Positions 10,684 through 22,134 of a stretch of DNA of 64,000 nt are shown piece after piece. Numbering within the stretch: position 1 is the first letter of the stretch; each line of letters begins with the position of its first letter. The notes under the pieces were generated by a model, which was not told the origin of the DNA, made no database searches, and saw only the letters and a list, made by a program, of their open reading frames with translations. This DNA is from Chelonoidis abingdonii (Eukaryota; Chordata; Testudines; Testudinidae). Location: the NCBI RefSeq assembly GCF_003597395.2, contig NC_133777.1:7172074-7236073 (forward strand), in the 5' to 3' direction. The position numbers and the translations under genes were made by a program.

Positions 10684-10940
10684 GGGGAGAGCCAGATAGC
10701 ATGTGCGAAAAATCAGGACAGAGGGTTGGGGTAGGGTGAACAGATGTCCCACTTTTATAGGGCCAGTCCCAATTTTTGGGTCTTTTTCTTATATAGGCTC
10801 CTATTCCCCTCCTCCCCGTCCTGATTTTTCACACTTGCTGTCTGGTCACCCTAGATAGGGGTAATTGGTGCCTATATAAGACAAAGCCCCAAATATCAGG
10901 ACTGGCCCTATAAAATCAGGACATCTGGATCTGATTACCC
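10684..10940 (-). mobile_element. TA-flanked MITE (reverse copy), split by a second copy
   Basis: The minus-strand version of a ~115-bp element whose ends read GGGTGACCAGA and TCTGGTCACCC. The left piece is 10684-10733 and the right piece 10854-10940; the middle is interrupted by a forward copy of the same family. The right end has picked up a few extra bases near 10927. Confidence 0.75.
10734..10851 (+). mobile_element. TA-flanked MITE (forward copy) inserted into the reverse copy
   Basis: Starts GGGTGAACAGATGTCCC and ends GCTGTCTGGTCACCC, with TA on each side (10732-10733 and 10852-10853), consistent with Tc1/mariner-type TA duplication. It is nested in the older reverse copy, itself nested in the hAT element. 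Confidence 0.8.
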
Positions 10941-11541
10941 TAGCTGGGGAGCACATCTCTCCCCTGGGCTGGCAGTGATTCATCTCATCCGGGGGGAGCT
11001 GCACAGGGCAGGATGAGCTGCTGTGGCTCCATGGGTGCCCCCGTCCTGAGATCAGATGCTGTGCTAACTTCACCATGGTCCGTTGGGCTGGCGGTGGTGC
11101 CCATTGGCGTGTGATGGGACCTGAGGGTTTGCTGCTGCTGTTGCCACTCTGCACCCCAAGAGGTGGATTTTGGGGTCCTGCAGTTTTCCACCTATCTCCT
11201 CCTCTACTGCAGCTGTTGGACCAGCAGGCTGGGGGTGAGCCAAGCATGAAAGCAGTACTGTGTTGCCATTTAAAGTGTCATTTAACAACTTTGTTTGCCA
11301 AAAATGCTTGCTAACAATCCTGAATTCAATTTCAATTTTTTTTAAAAAAATCAATATCTTAGCCAAAAACAGAAAATTAAGTTGTTGACAATTATTTGTG
11401 ACAAGTTTGGTATGGGAAGGGAGTGGGCCAGTTTTCATCAGAGAAACAAAAAATGTTGACTGACTTTCCTATAGCCCTGTTACTGCTAAATAGAGCCCTC
11501 CAACAACTGTAATATGCTCATCTCCTTACTAATGTATAGAG

Positions 11542-11830
11542 CAGGGTCGGCAACCTATGGCACACGTGCCAAAGGTGGCACGCGAGCTGATTTTTGATGG
11601 CACGCAGCGGGAGCTGAGCGGCTCAGCCCTGCCACTGCTCTGGGGTTCCGGCTGCTGCCCCATTGCAGCAGGTCCGGGTCCTGGCCAGCAGCCCACTCAG
11701 CACCACACTGCTGGCCTGGGGACCCCCAAGGAACCCCAGGCTGGCTGGCAGGCTGAGCAGGCCGGAGGCTGAGACCCCAGCTGAGCCACTCAACCCACTG
11801 TCGGCCTGGGGTTCCATTCACTCAGCTGGC
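11542..11830 (+). mobile_element. hAT-type MITE, right end missing
   Basis: Begins CAGGGTCGGCAACCTATGGC, with 'gtgccaaaggtggcacgcgagctgattttt', a well-known hAT MITE left end. The complementary right end (GGTTGCCGACCC) was not found, so the copy is truncated; the right limit is approximate. Confidence 0.7.
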
Positions 11831-11903
11831 AGCGGGCTGACAGGACTAAATTCAACGAAATAGGAAAACAAGAGCAACTAATGACAAGTGCAAGAGCCTA
11901 GAG

Positions 11904-12100
11904 CAGTGGCCCCAACCTTTTTTCGTCTGGCGGGGTGCCAGATGAAGGACCGTGGTGGCGGACAAGCATCTGCCGAAATGATGCCGGAATTTCCAGGCGG
12001 CATTTCGGCAGATTTGCTCGTCCTCCGGCCAGTACGTGGGTGCACTGAGAGGCCCTGTGCGGGCCATGGTGCACCTGCAGGCACGCGTTGGGGACCCCTG
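11904..12100 (+). mobile_element. hAT-type MITE, complete
   Basis: Begins CAGTGGCCCCAACC and ends GGTTGGGGACCCCTG counted from the right (GTTGGGGACCCCTG at 12087-12100). Flanks GCCTAGAG (11896-11903) and ACCTAAAG (12101-12108) are an 8-bp duplication with two differences. The interior contains paired GCCGAAATGATGCCGG and CGGCATTTCGGC stretches. Confidence 0.85.
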
Positions 12101-12134
12101 ACCTAAAGAGCCTCCTGAAGCACGGTGATCGTTT

Positions 12135-12483
12135 TGATTTAAATGGACTTGAACTGTACGAAAAATTGAGTTGTTGCCACATGCAAAATCAATGATGGAC
12201 ATTGTACAGTTTATTCATACCAGCAAACTTGTTGACATATATCCTAATGTGTACATTGCCACTCATATTCTACTGACAATTCCTGTAACAGTAGCATCAG
12301 GAGAACGGAGTTTTTTCAAAACTAAAGCTCATTAAAAACTATCTCCGCTCTACAATGAGTCAGGAACACTTGACTGGTCTTGCTATTCTTGCAATCGAAC
12401 AAGACATCACTTTGTCTTTGTCATACGATGACATTATTACTGATTTTGCAGCCAAAAAAGCCAGAAAGATTGCTTTTAATTAA
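12135..12483 (+). pseudogene. hAT transposase remnant, C-terminal dimerisation region
   Basis: Translated in pieces, the segment gives Asp-Leu-Asn-Gly-Leu-Glu-Leu-Tyr near 12137, then Tyr-Pro-Asn-Val-Tyr-Ile-Ala and Ile-Pro-Val-Thr-Val-Ala-Ser-Gly-Glu-Arg-Ser-Phe (about 12240-12316). After a one-base shift near 12328 it gives Ile-Lys-Asn-Tyr-Leu-Arg-Ser-Thr-Met-Ser-Gln-Glu and Gly-Leu-Ala-Ile-Leu, with a stop TAA at 12481-12483. This is the conserved C-terminal dimerisation motif of hAT transposases (the type related to ZMYM1 and KRBA2). Frameshifts and an in-frame stop near 12194 make it a fossil. Confidence 0.9.
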
Positions 12484-12793
12484 AAACTAATCCTTGTTTC
12501 AATACCTCTTCATATAAATTTCCAATAAAATGTTGACAAATTTAAAAAGATTATATTATTTGCATCATTCTGTCAAATCAGAATTTTTTCTATAGTGCTA
12601 CTTCTTTGGTGCTAGTCCATCAGCATTCAGTGTGCTTAATTAAGTTAAACTGGTTTTAATAACATGCATGTGGCAAGTTTTCCAGTACTGTAAGCTTATG
12701 TTTGTGTTGCTAAGAGCAAGACACGCATGGGGGCACCTGTTTAATAATCTCGCCTAGGGCACAATAAATCCTAAGTACGGCCCTGGCTAAGTC

Positions 12794-14493
12794 TGATCTC
12801 GTAGTAGTGGTATAGCTCCATTGGCTTCGGTAGCATGAGTCTGAGCTTACACGAGAGTCAGTGTGTGCAGAATCAGGCCCCTAGTTGCTCAGATTGCTTT
12901 GCACAACTAAGATCTTCAAGCTCTCACCCCTCCACCCACCACCACCCCAAAAAACCCCCAAGCCCCACCCAGTGTCTAAATGCATACTCCTGCCACTCTC
13001 CGCCATGGCTATTATTACATTTAACGTTCAGCTTCTTGCCATGATCTTTCCCGTCCCTGGCTATCCCTGCTGTCTCGCACCAATTACCTACGACTTCTCT
13101 TTCTTGACCTTTAAATATACAGTAGACATTTTGTTTTTCACCTACAAATCCTGTCTGGAATCCTTAGCATTCCTTCTCTGTATCTTTTTTCTTTTGTTGT
13201 TTTACCCCTCTGTGGTGTCACCCCCATGCAGCAGTCAGATGGGGAAAGTATGCTGACGCTAGCTACAAAGGACCCGATTCTCCCATCGGTTTCAGCAGAA
13301 TCTAAGCTTCCATCTCTCCTTTTTTCCCCTTAAATTAGTTACAAATCCTTGGGCGGTGCCGTCTTCCTGAATCTGCTAGCGAACAGTCTGAAACACTAGT
13401 TCTGAGAGAGCTGAGCTGCCTTATTTGTCTCTTTGGGAGTGTTGACTCCAAAACCTAACAATGTCACTTTAACTTTTCATTTTTTTCTTTTTTGCTAACC
13501 GCTTTAAGAGAAATATTCAGCTACTCTAGGTTCATGGGAGGAGCATGGGTTTGTAGGCAGAGTGTGATTCGTGTACACCACCCTGGCCTCCCCAACTCTG
13601 ACCATTACCCCCCATTCATGCAAAAGTTCCTTTATGACAGTGCAAAGCCATAGCCATTCTCACTTGAGTTTTGCTTGAAAATAGTTTACAAACAGATTTA
13701 ATTATGATTTAAAATCAGAATATTCTAAAAGTTGGGGTGAGGGGGTTGGACCTCAGTCAGAACCAGCCATGTTTAAGGTTTTGCAAAACTACTTCCACTC
13801 TTCGATTAGCCCATTTTAAATCATATTCCAGCTAGTTTGATGCTTCCCCATTTTTTACATACCAGTCATGCACCAATTTTGTCCAAAAAGGGGGACATAA
13901 GATTTCTCTGATTTATGCTAAACGTGTCTTGTTTTTTCCTACCTTATCTAATGGCACTGACATCTACTAATCTACTCTGCTGTATGTTTGAAACTAGTTT
14001 TGCCTGCTGTGAATCTGGGGTTTGCAAAAGTCCATTGGTAATTCATAGCCAGATGCTCCTTAAAAAAAATAAAATAAAATAAAAAAAATAGGCTAAAGGT
14101 TGTGTTATAACAAAATTCTGATTGGGATCCAAGGTTTGTCTTTTTTTCTATACAGGTTATCACTTAGGTTCCATGACTACCTGCATGGTAAACTCAGGTG
14201 TAGCTTGGGTGGAATATTCTTTACTACGAAGGCCACAGTGGAAAAAAAAAATACAAAGGCTCCATTTAGAATTTGTGGACAATGTTTGACTTTCAGGGAA
14301 GGATTCTGAGACTATCCTGGCCATTTCGAAGGAAAGGTTTAACTCATCTCTGATGAACTAGCGCAGTATTTCTAAGAAGTTGAAAGTACTGGTTTGACAT
14401 CATATCTGTGTCTGGCAGCCTAGTTCTCGCCATGAAAACCACCCAGTAGAAGCCAGTAGTTATTTCCTCCATCAGTGGGGAAACTTACTTAGA
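12794..14493. other. intergenic, no feature recognised
   Basis: Apart from short homopolymer runs (for example the A-rich run near 14065-14090) I see no gene, named repeat or strong motif. Confidence 0.5.
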
Positions 14494-14585
14494 ACTAGAT
14501 TGGATAAAGTGCTAGAAAACAGAACTGGAAGGGAACAGTCTTTCAATAACTTGGGGATGGACTAGATGACCGAATAGGTTTGGTA
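14494..14585 (+). mobile_element. CR1 3' tail fragment
   Basis: 'ttggataaagtgctagaaa' followed by 'ggatggactagatgacc', the usual end of the CR1 coding region and 3' UTR. Confidence 0.6.
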
Positions 14586-14589
14586 GATG

Positions 14590-14960
14590 ACACTTTGTCT
14601 GAGCTCCTGCATAACACAGGCTGAAGCAGTTCACCCAATAACTCCTGCAGAATGTCCAACAATTTGTGGTTGAACTCCAGCATCTCTGTTAGAAAGACAT
14701 CTCGGCTTCATTTGAAAGCTTCAAATGATGGAGAATCCAACACCTCTCTTGGCAATTCATTCTAGTGGTTAATTACCCTCACTGTTATTTCCAGCTTCAG
14801 TGTTACTGGTTGACCTTAAACTGCACAGGAGATGTTTGTTTAGTAAGTCTTGGAGGACACCCAGGGTTGGGTTGGGTTGGATATGTCCAGCAACCTCAAT
14901 GCAAGCCTCCCCATTAGGGTTAGTGAGGGTATCTCCTGTCTCTCCCCTACAACAAACATC
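14590..14960 (-). mobile_element. CR1 LINE fragment, minus strand
   Basis: Contains 'aatttgtggttgaactccagcat', 'agaaagacatctcggcttcatttgaaagcttcaaatgatgg' and 'aattcattctagtggttaattaccctcactgtta' in sequence, the reverse strand of a CR1 3' region. It meets the preceding CR1 tail head to head. Confidence 0.75.
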
Positions 14961-16828
14961 ATGAGAGGCAATGTGAGACACAATGTTTCAATCCTGGCCT
15001 GAACGTCCCCTGAGTTCAGGAGGGTTGAAATGGCCTGGTGGGCCCAGCTCTGTTACGGAGTGACTATTTATTCAGGGATCGGAAGCACCTGGCACCTGCT
15101 GAGGCGCTAACCTACAGTCCTTTCACTTCAGGTGACTGCGGCACAAGCAGGGCACCGTATGTTGTTCTGAAAACCAAAGACAGACCTCTAAGCCCTTCCT
15201 AGCAGCTCTGGAGCACGTGTGATCAGTTGCTAATGTTTGCTTTTTGCCCCCGCAAGCCGCATTTCTTAGACTGAGCTGGCATTAGGAGGGAGGGCTATCA
15301 GGCATTCACCACCTTAAACAAACACTGTTAGCCAGTGCAGACCTTTGAAGAATAAACATGGACTGCAAGGTAAATAAACCCTGCTCATCTCATCTGAACT
15401 GGCACGAGTGGAAAATGGTTTAAAAGGAGCTAGCGCTTACTCTGCAGCACACCATGTGCTGCCCCACAGCACGGCTGCACTTGCAGTAACAGTATTTGAG
15501 AGGCCAGAGGGAAATGAATGCTTCCCACTGTTTGCCCAGCTTGACTGCATTTTAGCTCCAAGACACTGCACCAACATTAGCTAATTCATCCTTATATCTC
15601 CCCTAGGAGTCAGGTTGTAGTTTGGGATCTTGGGGAAACTGAGGCACAACAAAGTGACAGGTCTTGCCAATGGTCAGACAGTGAGTCAGTGGCAGAAATT
15701 AGGAGTCCCTGATAGTGACCAGTGTTTTAGTCCACTAGACCATGCTGCTTCGAAGCTGAGGGAGATGTAGCCGTAACAGCTTTATTAAGAGAGAAATCCT
15801 CCTGTGTAGGCAAAGGCATTGGAGTGTTCTCTGTGCCAGGAGAGATCAGTTCTGAACAGTTCTACCCACAGGAAGATCCCCAGCATGGCAGGGAGGGACA
15901 ATGCACTCAACTAAGGAAACATAAGGCAAAGTCATTATCAGAGATAGACCCAAACTAAAACCCTGGGTCCTGAGCCGAGCTCAGATCTGAGTTTGCCTCT
16001 TGAGAAATCCGGGGATGTTCATGCTGGGATCCAATTTTTGAATCTGCAAGTCCCAGCGTGCAGAGATCTGGGATTCTGGTTCTGCTCATCATGGAGAGAT
16101 CCAGATCCTGGATCTGCAGTTTTGTTTTGGACCCCTCATGGACCGTTCCCTTGTCAAAGCAACTCCCATTGGCTGACTAATGATCTCCTAAGCAGGCCAG
16201 TGCCACTTGGCTCCTTTGTACATGAACCGTTTCCTGGGCCCCAGACCACAACTGCAGGGGAAATTTCTTACACAAACACCGACAAAGAAATGTGGATAAA
16301 GGAAAGAGGCTTTTGTGTAAACTTACCTGGCCCCATTGTGTGTCTTTCAGCCCTCTTTAAGTGTTGCACAGGAAGTGGTTTGTGGCCAGGAATCTCAGGC
16401 TTGTTTGCTTGTGGGAACTTTCAGAACCTCCTAATTAAAACCCTGAGCTAACCAGCACCTCCTTATCAATGCCAGAGAACACCATTTTCATAGGGGACCG
16501 TTGCTCTCCCTGATCTATAGGAAACAGTCACTCCCCCATGTGAGTCCAAGGAAGCTTGCCCTGCAATCCACTGTTCCTTGATTTCCATCCGTTCTTCCCA
16601 GTCCATTAAACCTTCTCATAAGAACTAATATACCAGCTTGGGAAAATGATTGAAAAAGAACAATAACTACAGACATGGACTCCTGGAGACTATTTTCCTG
16701 TTGTTCACAGGTGTTGTGGTTGTTGTAGGCTGATTAGCACAATGGGTTCATATTTGAATCCCTATCAAGAAAGTAAATGGACAGCAGAAAATTGCTGCCG
16801 GTGACAGGATTTCACTTAGGGTATAATC
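14961..16828. other. intergenic with one reversed MIR-like trace
   Basis: A minus-strand MIR-like SINE lies near 15590-15750 ('ggaaactgaggcacaac', 'ctagaccatgctgc'). Otherwise nothing is recognised. Confidence 0.5.
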
Positions 16829-16996
16829 CAGTGGGTTTCAACCTATTTACCGCTGTGGGCTGCATATGCAGCTCTCTGTGTGTCATACGGGTTGCAGCCA
16901 TAATATATATATATACTGCCTGTATGGTCCTGAGGATGTCACATGGGCTGCAGCTGTGTGCCGATTGGGAAGTGGCCTGTGGGTAGAGAACCACTG
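16829..16996 (+). mobile_element. hAT-type MITE with perfect 8-bp TSD
   Basis: Starts CAGTGGGTTTCAACC and ends GGTAGAGAACCACTG, imperfect inverted repeats. Flanked by identical GTATAATC at 16821-16828 and 16997-17004. Non-coding; contains a short (AT)n run in the middle. Confidence 0.9.
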
Positions 16997-17037
16997 GTAT
17001 AATCTGTATTGAAACAGTCAAATGTGCATGTCTGTTT

Positions 17038-17205
17038 GCTGGGAATGAGCGACAGGGGATGGATCACTTGGTGATTACTTGTCCTGTTCATTCCCTCTGG
17101 GGCACCTGGCACTGGCCAGTGTTGAAAGACAGGATACTGGGCTCAATGGACCTTTGGTCTGACCCAGTAGGGCCATTCTTAGGTTCTTAGGTTCTTTTCC
17201 TTTTC
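17038..17205 (+). mobile_element. CR1 3' UTR fragment
   Basis: 'gacaggggatggatcacttggtgattac', 'ggcactggccagtgttgaaagacagg', 'gacctttggtctgaccc' and a terminal TTCTTAGG repeat mark a CR1 3' end. Confidence 0.85.
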
Positions 17206-18617
17206 TCTGCTGGCTGGCAATTTGGCATAAGAACTGCTCAGTCATGCATCATCCACCTTATATTGCTCATAAGTTATTGCAGATTCTGCTTTGGCCAGTG
17301 CTTCTGGAGTGGGAGGATCTGAATTCCACCCTTGATGGCGGCATGAAGTTCCAAGCAGCCAAGGTAGTGCTGTTAAGCGGTTGTGTTGCTGCTGTGCCAC
17401 CAGCTGTGAGTTACGGGCAGGTCCCAGGTCTTGGGACTACCAGCACAGGTGGTTCTTGGTGGCAGTGGCATGCGCCGGAGTGACCTGCCACACTCAGCAA
17501 GAGACTTTCAGAAAGTTCTTGCTGTTCAAAGCTCCCAAAGCACAGAGTGTTCATTTAGAGGCTGCAGATACATCTAAATGTTAGAGGCCACTAAGGATCT
17601 CTGACTGAGACACTCTTCAGCCATCCCACTCAGCTGAGCACAGCCAGTACATTATCAGGGAAAGAATCAAAGTGACAGGCGTAGCTCTGGCCATTTCGCT
17701 TCCCATTAACTCTCTGAGTCCCCTGTCAAGAACAGGCACCAATGTAAATCAGCGCGGAGATGTCTGGGAGAGGAAGGAAATTCATCTTCAAAATAGCATT
17801 CATTGGCACATCAGCTGCCTGGATGTTTGCCTCTTGCCGATGAATTTCACTGGGGTCAGAAGGTCGGTAGCAACACTGACACGCAGTTAACTACATGCAG
17901 GGATATTGTTTTGTGACTGTAAGTAAATAGCAAAAGATGAGCACCTCAGCTGCTTCGGAGGGAATCCTTCTTCTCCCCATGACACAATAATCCCGTTCTG
18001 CCAAGGTGTCTGCAAGGCGACTCCACAGATGCAGCCACATCAAGTATTGTACAAGCATGTTTGAATCACTCCTCAGTCTCCAGCACAGGCGCTGGGCTGG
18101 TGGAAGTTTACAAGCCATTACTCCCACCTACCTTGATGTCATAAGGGACCTACAAAAAGAGGAAATTTTCAGGAAGAAAACTGACTGTCCGCATTTCCTC
18201 CTTGGTAGTGTTCCATCAGCTTTGCATTGGAGCGAAGGGGATGGTAGCACCAGCTGTGTTAGTACAAGAGGATGCCCTCTTGTGGAAAGCTCAGCTAGGT
18301 GAAGAAAATGCAGCCATTCACCCAATCCAGCACAGGCCACAGAAATGCTGCCACCTTCTCCCCTGGAGTGGGACATGCCCTATTATCCTATCACAACTGG
18401 ATGGTCTCGGTGGGGCACGGCTGACTCAGCCTGATGGCAGCCCAAGAGTGGAGAGGACCAGATTGTTCCCCTCAGATCCCCTGTTCTTGTCCTCTGTACC
18501 TCCCACATACCCTGAGAATCAACTGATTGCCTGGAAGGCACCTGATAAATCCCAGAATCGCCCCAGCTTGAGCAGAAAGTTCCGTTTGAGTAACCCCATC
18601 CACATCTCCATTTGCTT

Positions 18618-18682
18618 TGATCTCACCAGTGAAGCTAAGTAAGGGCAGGCTAGGTCAGTACTTGGATGGGAAATGCCCTGCT
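18618..18682 (+). repeat. 5S rRNA-derived fragment (SINE3-like or 5S pseudogene)
   Basis: 'tgatctcaccagtgaagctaagtaaggg' and 'ggtcagtacttggatggga' match the 3' half of vertebrate 5S rRNA, including its internal promoter region. The 5' third and the 3' end are not recognisable. Either an AmnSINE1-like SINE head or a retro-copied 5S fragment. Confidence 0.7.
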
Positions 18683-20354
18683 CCACCCCACAACCCTGCT
18701 ATGTGTTGTTAAAGGTCTGTGCATTTTAGTTGCTGCATCATCCTCCCCAGCTAGTCCTTCATGCTCCTTCCACTTAAGGAGCTACTGGAGTACATCTTCC
18801 TAAACTGATCCTTACTCTCCTTTCTTACATGCTGTGGTGAGCAGTGAAATACTTTAAATCTCAGTACTGTTAACTATCATCATTGGCATCGGAGTCAACA
18901 CCCATTGAGATGAATGGAGCACTTCTCACCTCATATCTGTTGTTTCAGGCTCTCTGCAAACTCAAGCAAACATCACTGCTTCACATTTACAAGTTTTTCT
19001 TCGCCGTCATAAGAGAGAAAGACTTTCAATTTTCATTTTTTAAAGTGACTCTGGAACAATCGAGACTCTAGCCACACACCTACAGCTAGACCTTCATGCC
19101 ATCCCAAGAGGAGTACACTCATGCTTTGGGAAACACTGCATTAGTGGGATGTGTCAGACAACACAAATCCCCCAGTGCTCTGTGAAATTGCAATACACCT
19201 GATAAGTTTCTTGCCCAGCCAAATCAATCCATTAACTAATTTATCCATCTGCCTCCTTAGACACACAGGCTAGAGTGTGGAGACCAGATTGTTCTTCAGC
19301 TGGCACAGTAGGGACAGAATCCAGATCAGGTTGGAGGGTTTTGTGTTTCAGACTTTTATCCTATTTTGTCACTAGTGTTGAGACGCTTGGGTTTTTTGAT
19401 GCATGTAGAGGGTTTGTTTATTTATTTGAGCCATTTTCTGTTTCATCGAGTTGGCGCAATGAGCTTGGAACGTGTTTGCTCTTTCGAACAGCTGGCCACT
19501 GAGCTGAGCCACTGCAGCAAAGGGCTAGTTGCTTTTCAGTCTCTGTCCAGCTGGTCCATCTTCCTCCTCCTGCAAGGCCTTGAGCTCTGTACCATTGAAG
19601 TGAGACATGGTCTCGAATGTTAGACAAGCCTGCCCAGTATTGATGGGGGTATTCTCACACTCTGCCGGCGGAAGACCTGCCCCAACCCCAGCCATAAGAA
19701 CGGACGTTGTGGCTGACCCCTGGAAAGTAAATCACACACACTTAATAAATCCTAATGCCTTGAGTAGGCTGGTAGTTGAGGATAGAAAAGACATGGAGGA
19801 ACTGAATGACTATGACCATTTCCATACCTGTGTGTTTGGGGAAGGAAAGTCACAGCAAGAAGCAGGGGGTCCCCTTTTCTTTTATTTGCTTTCTAAAACT
19901 ACAACCACTCCACCTCCATGAGAAAGTCTTGGGATAAACACAGCCTGCTGCTGTGCTTTGCTCTATTACCAAGGCCATGAGAAGGGGCGGCATGGTATGG
20001 CAGGCGGGCTTTGAAGAACAGAGGTTGGTGCTGGAATGATTGAAGCCAACAACCCAGAAAAGTCCGCAAAGACGTTGGTAAGTTAGAACTGTGCCGATGG
20101 AAAACGAGCACAACGCAATGATGGGGCCTCAGCAGCCACGTGCCCAGCTGAGCTGGGTGAAGGCCAGTGTCTTGAATCCGGAGTCCTTTGAGCTTCGGAA
20201 AGTGGGGAAGAACAATTTGAAGCCACCTTCTGAGCTCAGACTCTGTTCCAATGGTGCGGTTCCAAGCTGTAGGGGCCAGTTTTCTGGTTGCAATCAATAC
20301 ATCCTTTGGGTCTACCAACCTTGCAAGAACCACTGGTGAGATTTGGATTCTTCA

Positions 20355-20500
20355 AATCCCAGCCCTAGCCCTGACTCAACCTAAATTCAAACCCCAAACT
20401 CTAGCCCTGATCCCAACTCAGACCCCAGAACTCTCACCCTGATTTGACCTTGAACTCAAACCCCAAACCGTAACACCAAGCTGAGCTCAAACTCGGAGCA
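20355..20500 (+). repeat. degenerate minisatellite, CCCTGA/AACYCCAA-rich
   Basis: Irregular repeats of 'ccctgactcaac', 'ccctgatcccaactcag', 'ccctgatttgacc' and 'aactcaaaccccaaac' run across the segment, with unit length about 20-25 bp and poor conservation. Confidence 0.6.
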
Positions 20501-21429
20501 TAACCGTAACTCCTGTCTTGGCTCCAACCTCCTCAGCTATCTCTAGGCAGCGGGGGGTGAAGCGAAGGACTTGGGCAGACAAGTCACACATCTAAGTCTG
20601 TAATACAGAGATCCTGGCCTGTGCAGCCCTTGGCACTGTCTCGTGGTGGTGAGGTTGATGCGCCCTGGTATGCTACTTCTGTCCTTTGAAGGGCTTTGTT
20701 TCTGAGATGTTCCTTTGGTAGCAGCTGATATTTCCGCAGGAACCTGCTTAAATCCTGCAGCGACTTGGCAGCTGGCTCCCTGCTCTCCATGCCCTAGATT
20801 TCGGAAGAGTTGTGCTTTGCTCAGGGTGTCTCTGGTTACAGGTGACATTTCCTCCCTAATCCCAGGTAGGCTGCCATGCTTTTAAAGCAAACAGAAGGTA
20901 CGTGTCTGGGTGCAGCTCCGGTACCTGTTAATGCCTCCCACCCCACTGGCAGACGGACACTGAACCATTCTTCTAATCACAGCAGCACAATAGCAAATGC
21001 TATTTCTAAACAATCGGTCCTGCATAACCACTGTCCCAGCAGTCTAACTAGGTGAGGCTCATGTGAACTGGTTTCCTTTAGTGCCCTCGCTTATAACCAG
21101 GAAGGTATAAAGCCTCTGGTTACGGGAGACAGAACAAATCAAGGTACATTGCATCTGCTATCCATGTGCCATGCAAACAGCTGTGGTGTTAATAGCAGCA
21201 CGTGGCCCATGTTGGTGAGCTCTCCAGCCAATGTGGAGCTGGTCTCTGCACCTTCAGTTTCATCAGAAAGGCCATGAGAGACAATGCCGAGCACAACCAG
21301 ATTCCTAGGGCACGGTAACATAGTGGGGAAAGTGCTAAGTGCATCTGGGCCTTGTCTACACTACAGCTCCCAACAGCTGGGCTTCGCCCTTTGGGAATCC
21401 CAGTTCCAAGAGGGCCTTGGGCAGTCAGA

Positions 21430-21690
21430 GAATTAGATACGGTCATGGCAAAAGTCCAGCAATAGCTATTGCCAGCATGGTCAAAAGATGTAACCCCATG
21501 CTCAGGGAAACCCTGAATCTCTGACGGCCAGCAGCCAAGAGAGGAAATAGGAGTGAATCTCTCCAGAACGGCCCTGTTCTGCACAGTCCCCCTAAAGTGT
21601 TGGTAGTGGCCACTCTCAGAGACAGGATGGTGGGCTAGATGGACCACTGGGCTGACCCAGTCTGGCTGTTCTTATACTAAGTGTTAAAGT
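21430..21690 (+). mobile_element. CR1 3' UTR fragment
   Basis: 'aatagctattgccagcatggtca', 'accccatgctc', 'ctctgacggccagcagcc' and 'gggctagatggaccactgggctgaccc' with a TTCTTAT end follow the CR1 3' UTR order. Confidence 0.8.
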
Positions 21691-22134
21691 TCTTTGATGC
21701 TGAGATATGTTACCATAACCAGCTCCTGCCCTGCACTTACTACCTGGTGTCCCTTCAATATAGCAGCCTCATCCATGCGCCACCACTTGCAAACCAACAG
21801 CGCTGAGTCACTCTGCGTGTGTCTCCTTTGCGCCAATCTCGCCAGCATTCCTAAAAAACTCTTTAGTCAACTGACGCTCTACATCCAGGACAAGTGGGCC
21901 GTGTGTTTCCTCGCAACACAAACGGTAGGGAGGCAGGGCTGATAAACGGGCTGGGCAGGAGGATGCTGGACAGTGATCTAAGTTATCAGCTGTCCCTTTC
22001 CAGCTAGAAAGATGACTGGGCCAAAGAAAAAATTCACCGCCTTACATGGAGGCCGTCGCACCCCAAGTGCTAAGCACCCAGGAGGGCTCCTCCTACTTGC
22101 CAGTGTTTCCTGGAGGACTGATGATTACAGTGAG

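Larger units (their letters stand above)
10193..12785 (+). mobile_element. hAT DNA transposon, internally degraded, with perfect 8-bp TSD
   Basis: The element begins CAGGGCCATCCTTAG and ends CTAAGTACGGCCCTG, 13 of 15 complementary. It is flanked on both sides by the identical octamer GCTAAGTC (10185-10192 and 12786-12793), the 8-bp duplication that hAT elements make. The right half keeps the C-terminal end of a hAT transposase (12135-12483). The left half is occupied by later insertions. Subterminal GCCTAGGGCAC occurs at both ends. Confidence 0.92.
17206..21345. other. intergenic stretch
   Basis: Holds the 5S-derived fragment (18618-18682) and a degenerate CCCTGA-rich tract (20355-20500). 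Several open frames of 60-150 codons occur but none shows a domain, splice context or known family. Confidence 0.5.

Noticed and set aside
21346..21410. Another GTCTACACTAC MITE
   Set aside because: Only a left-end-like GTCTACACTACAGC is present; no matching right end was found, so I did not annotate it.
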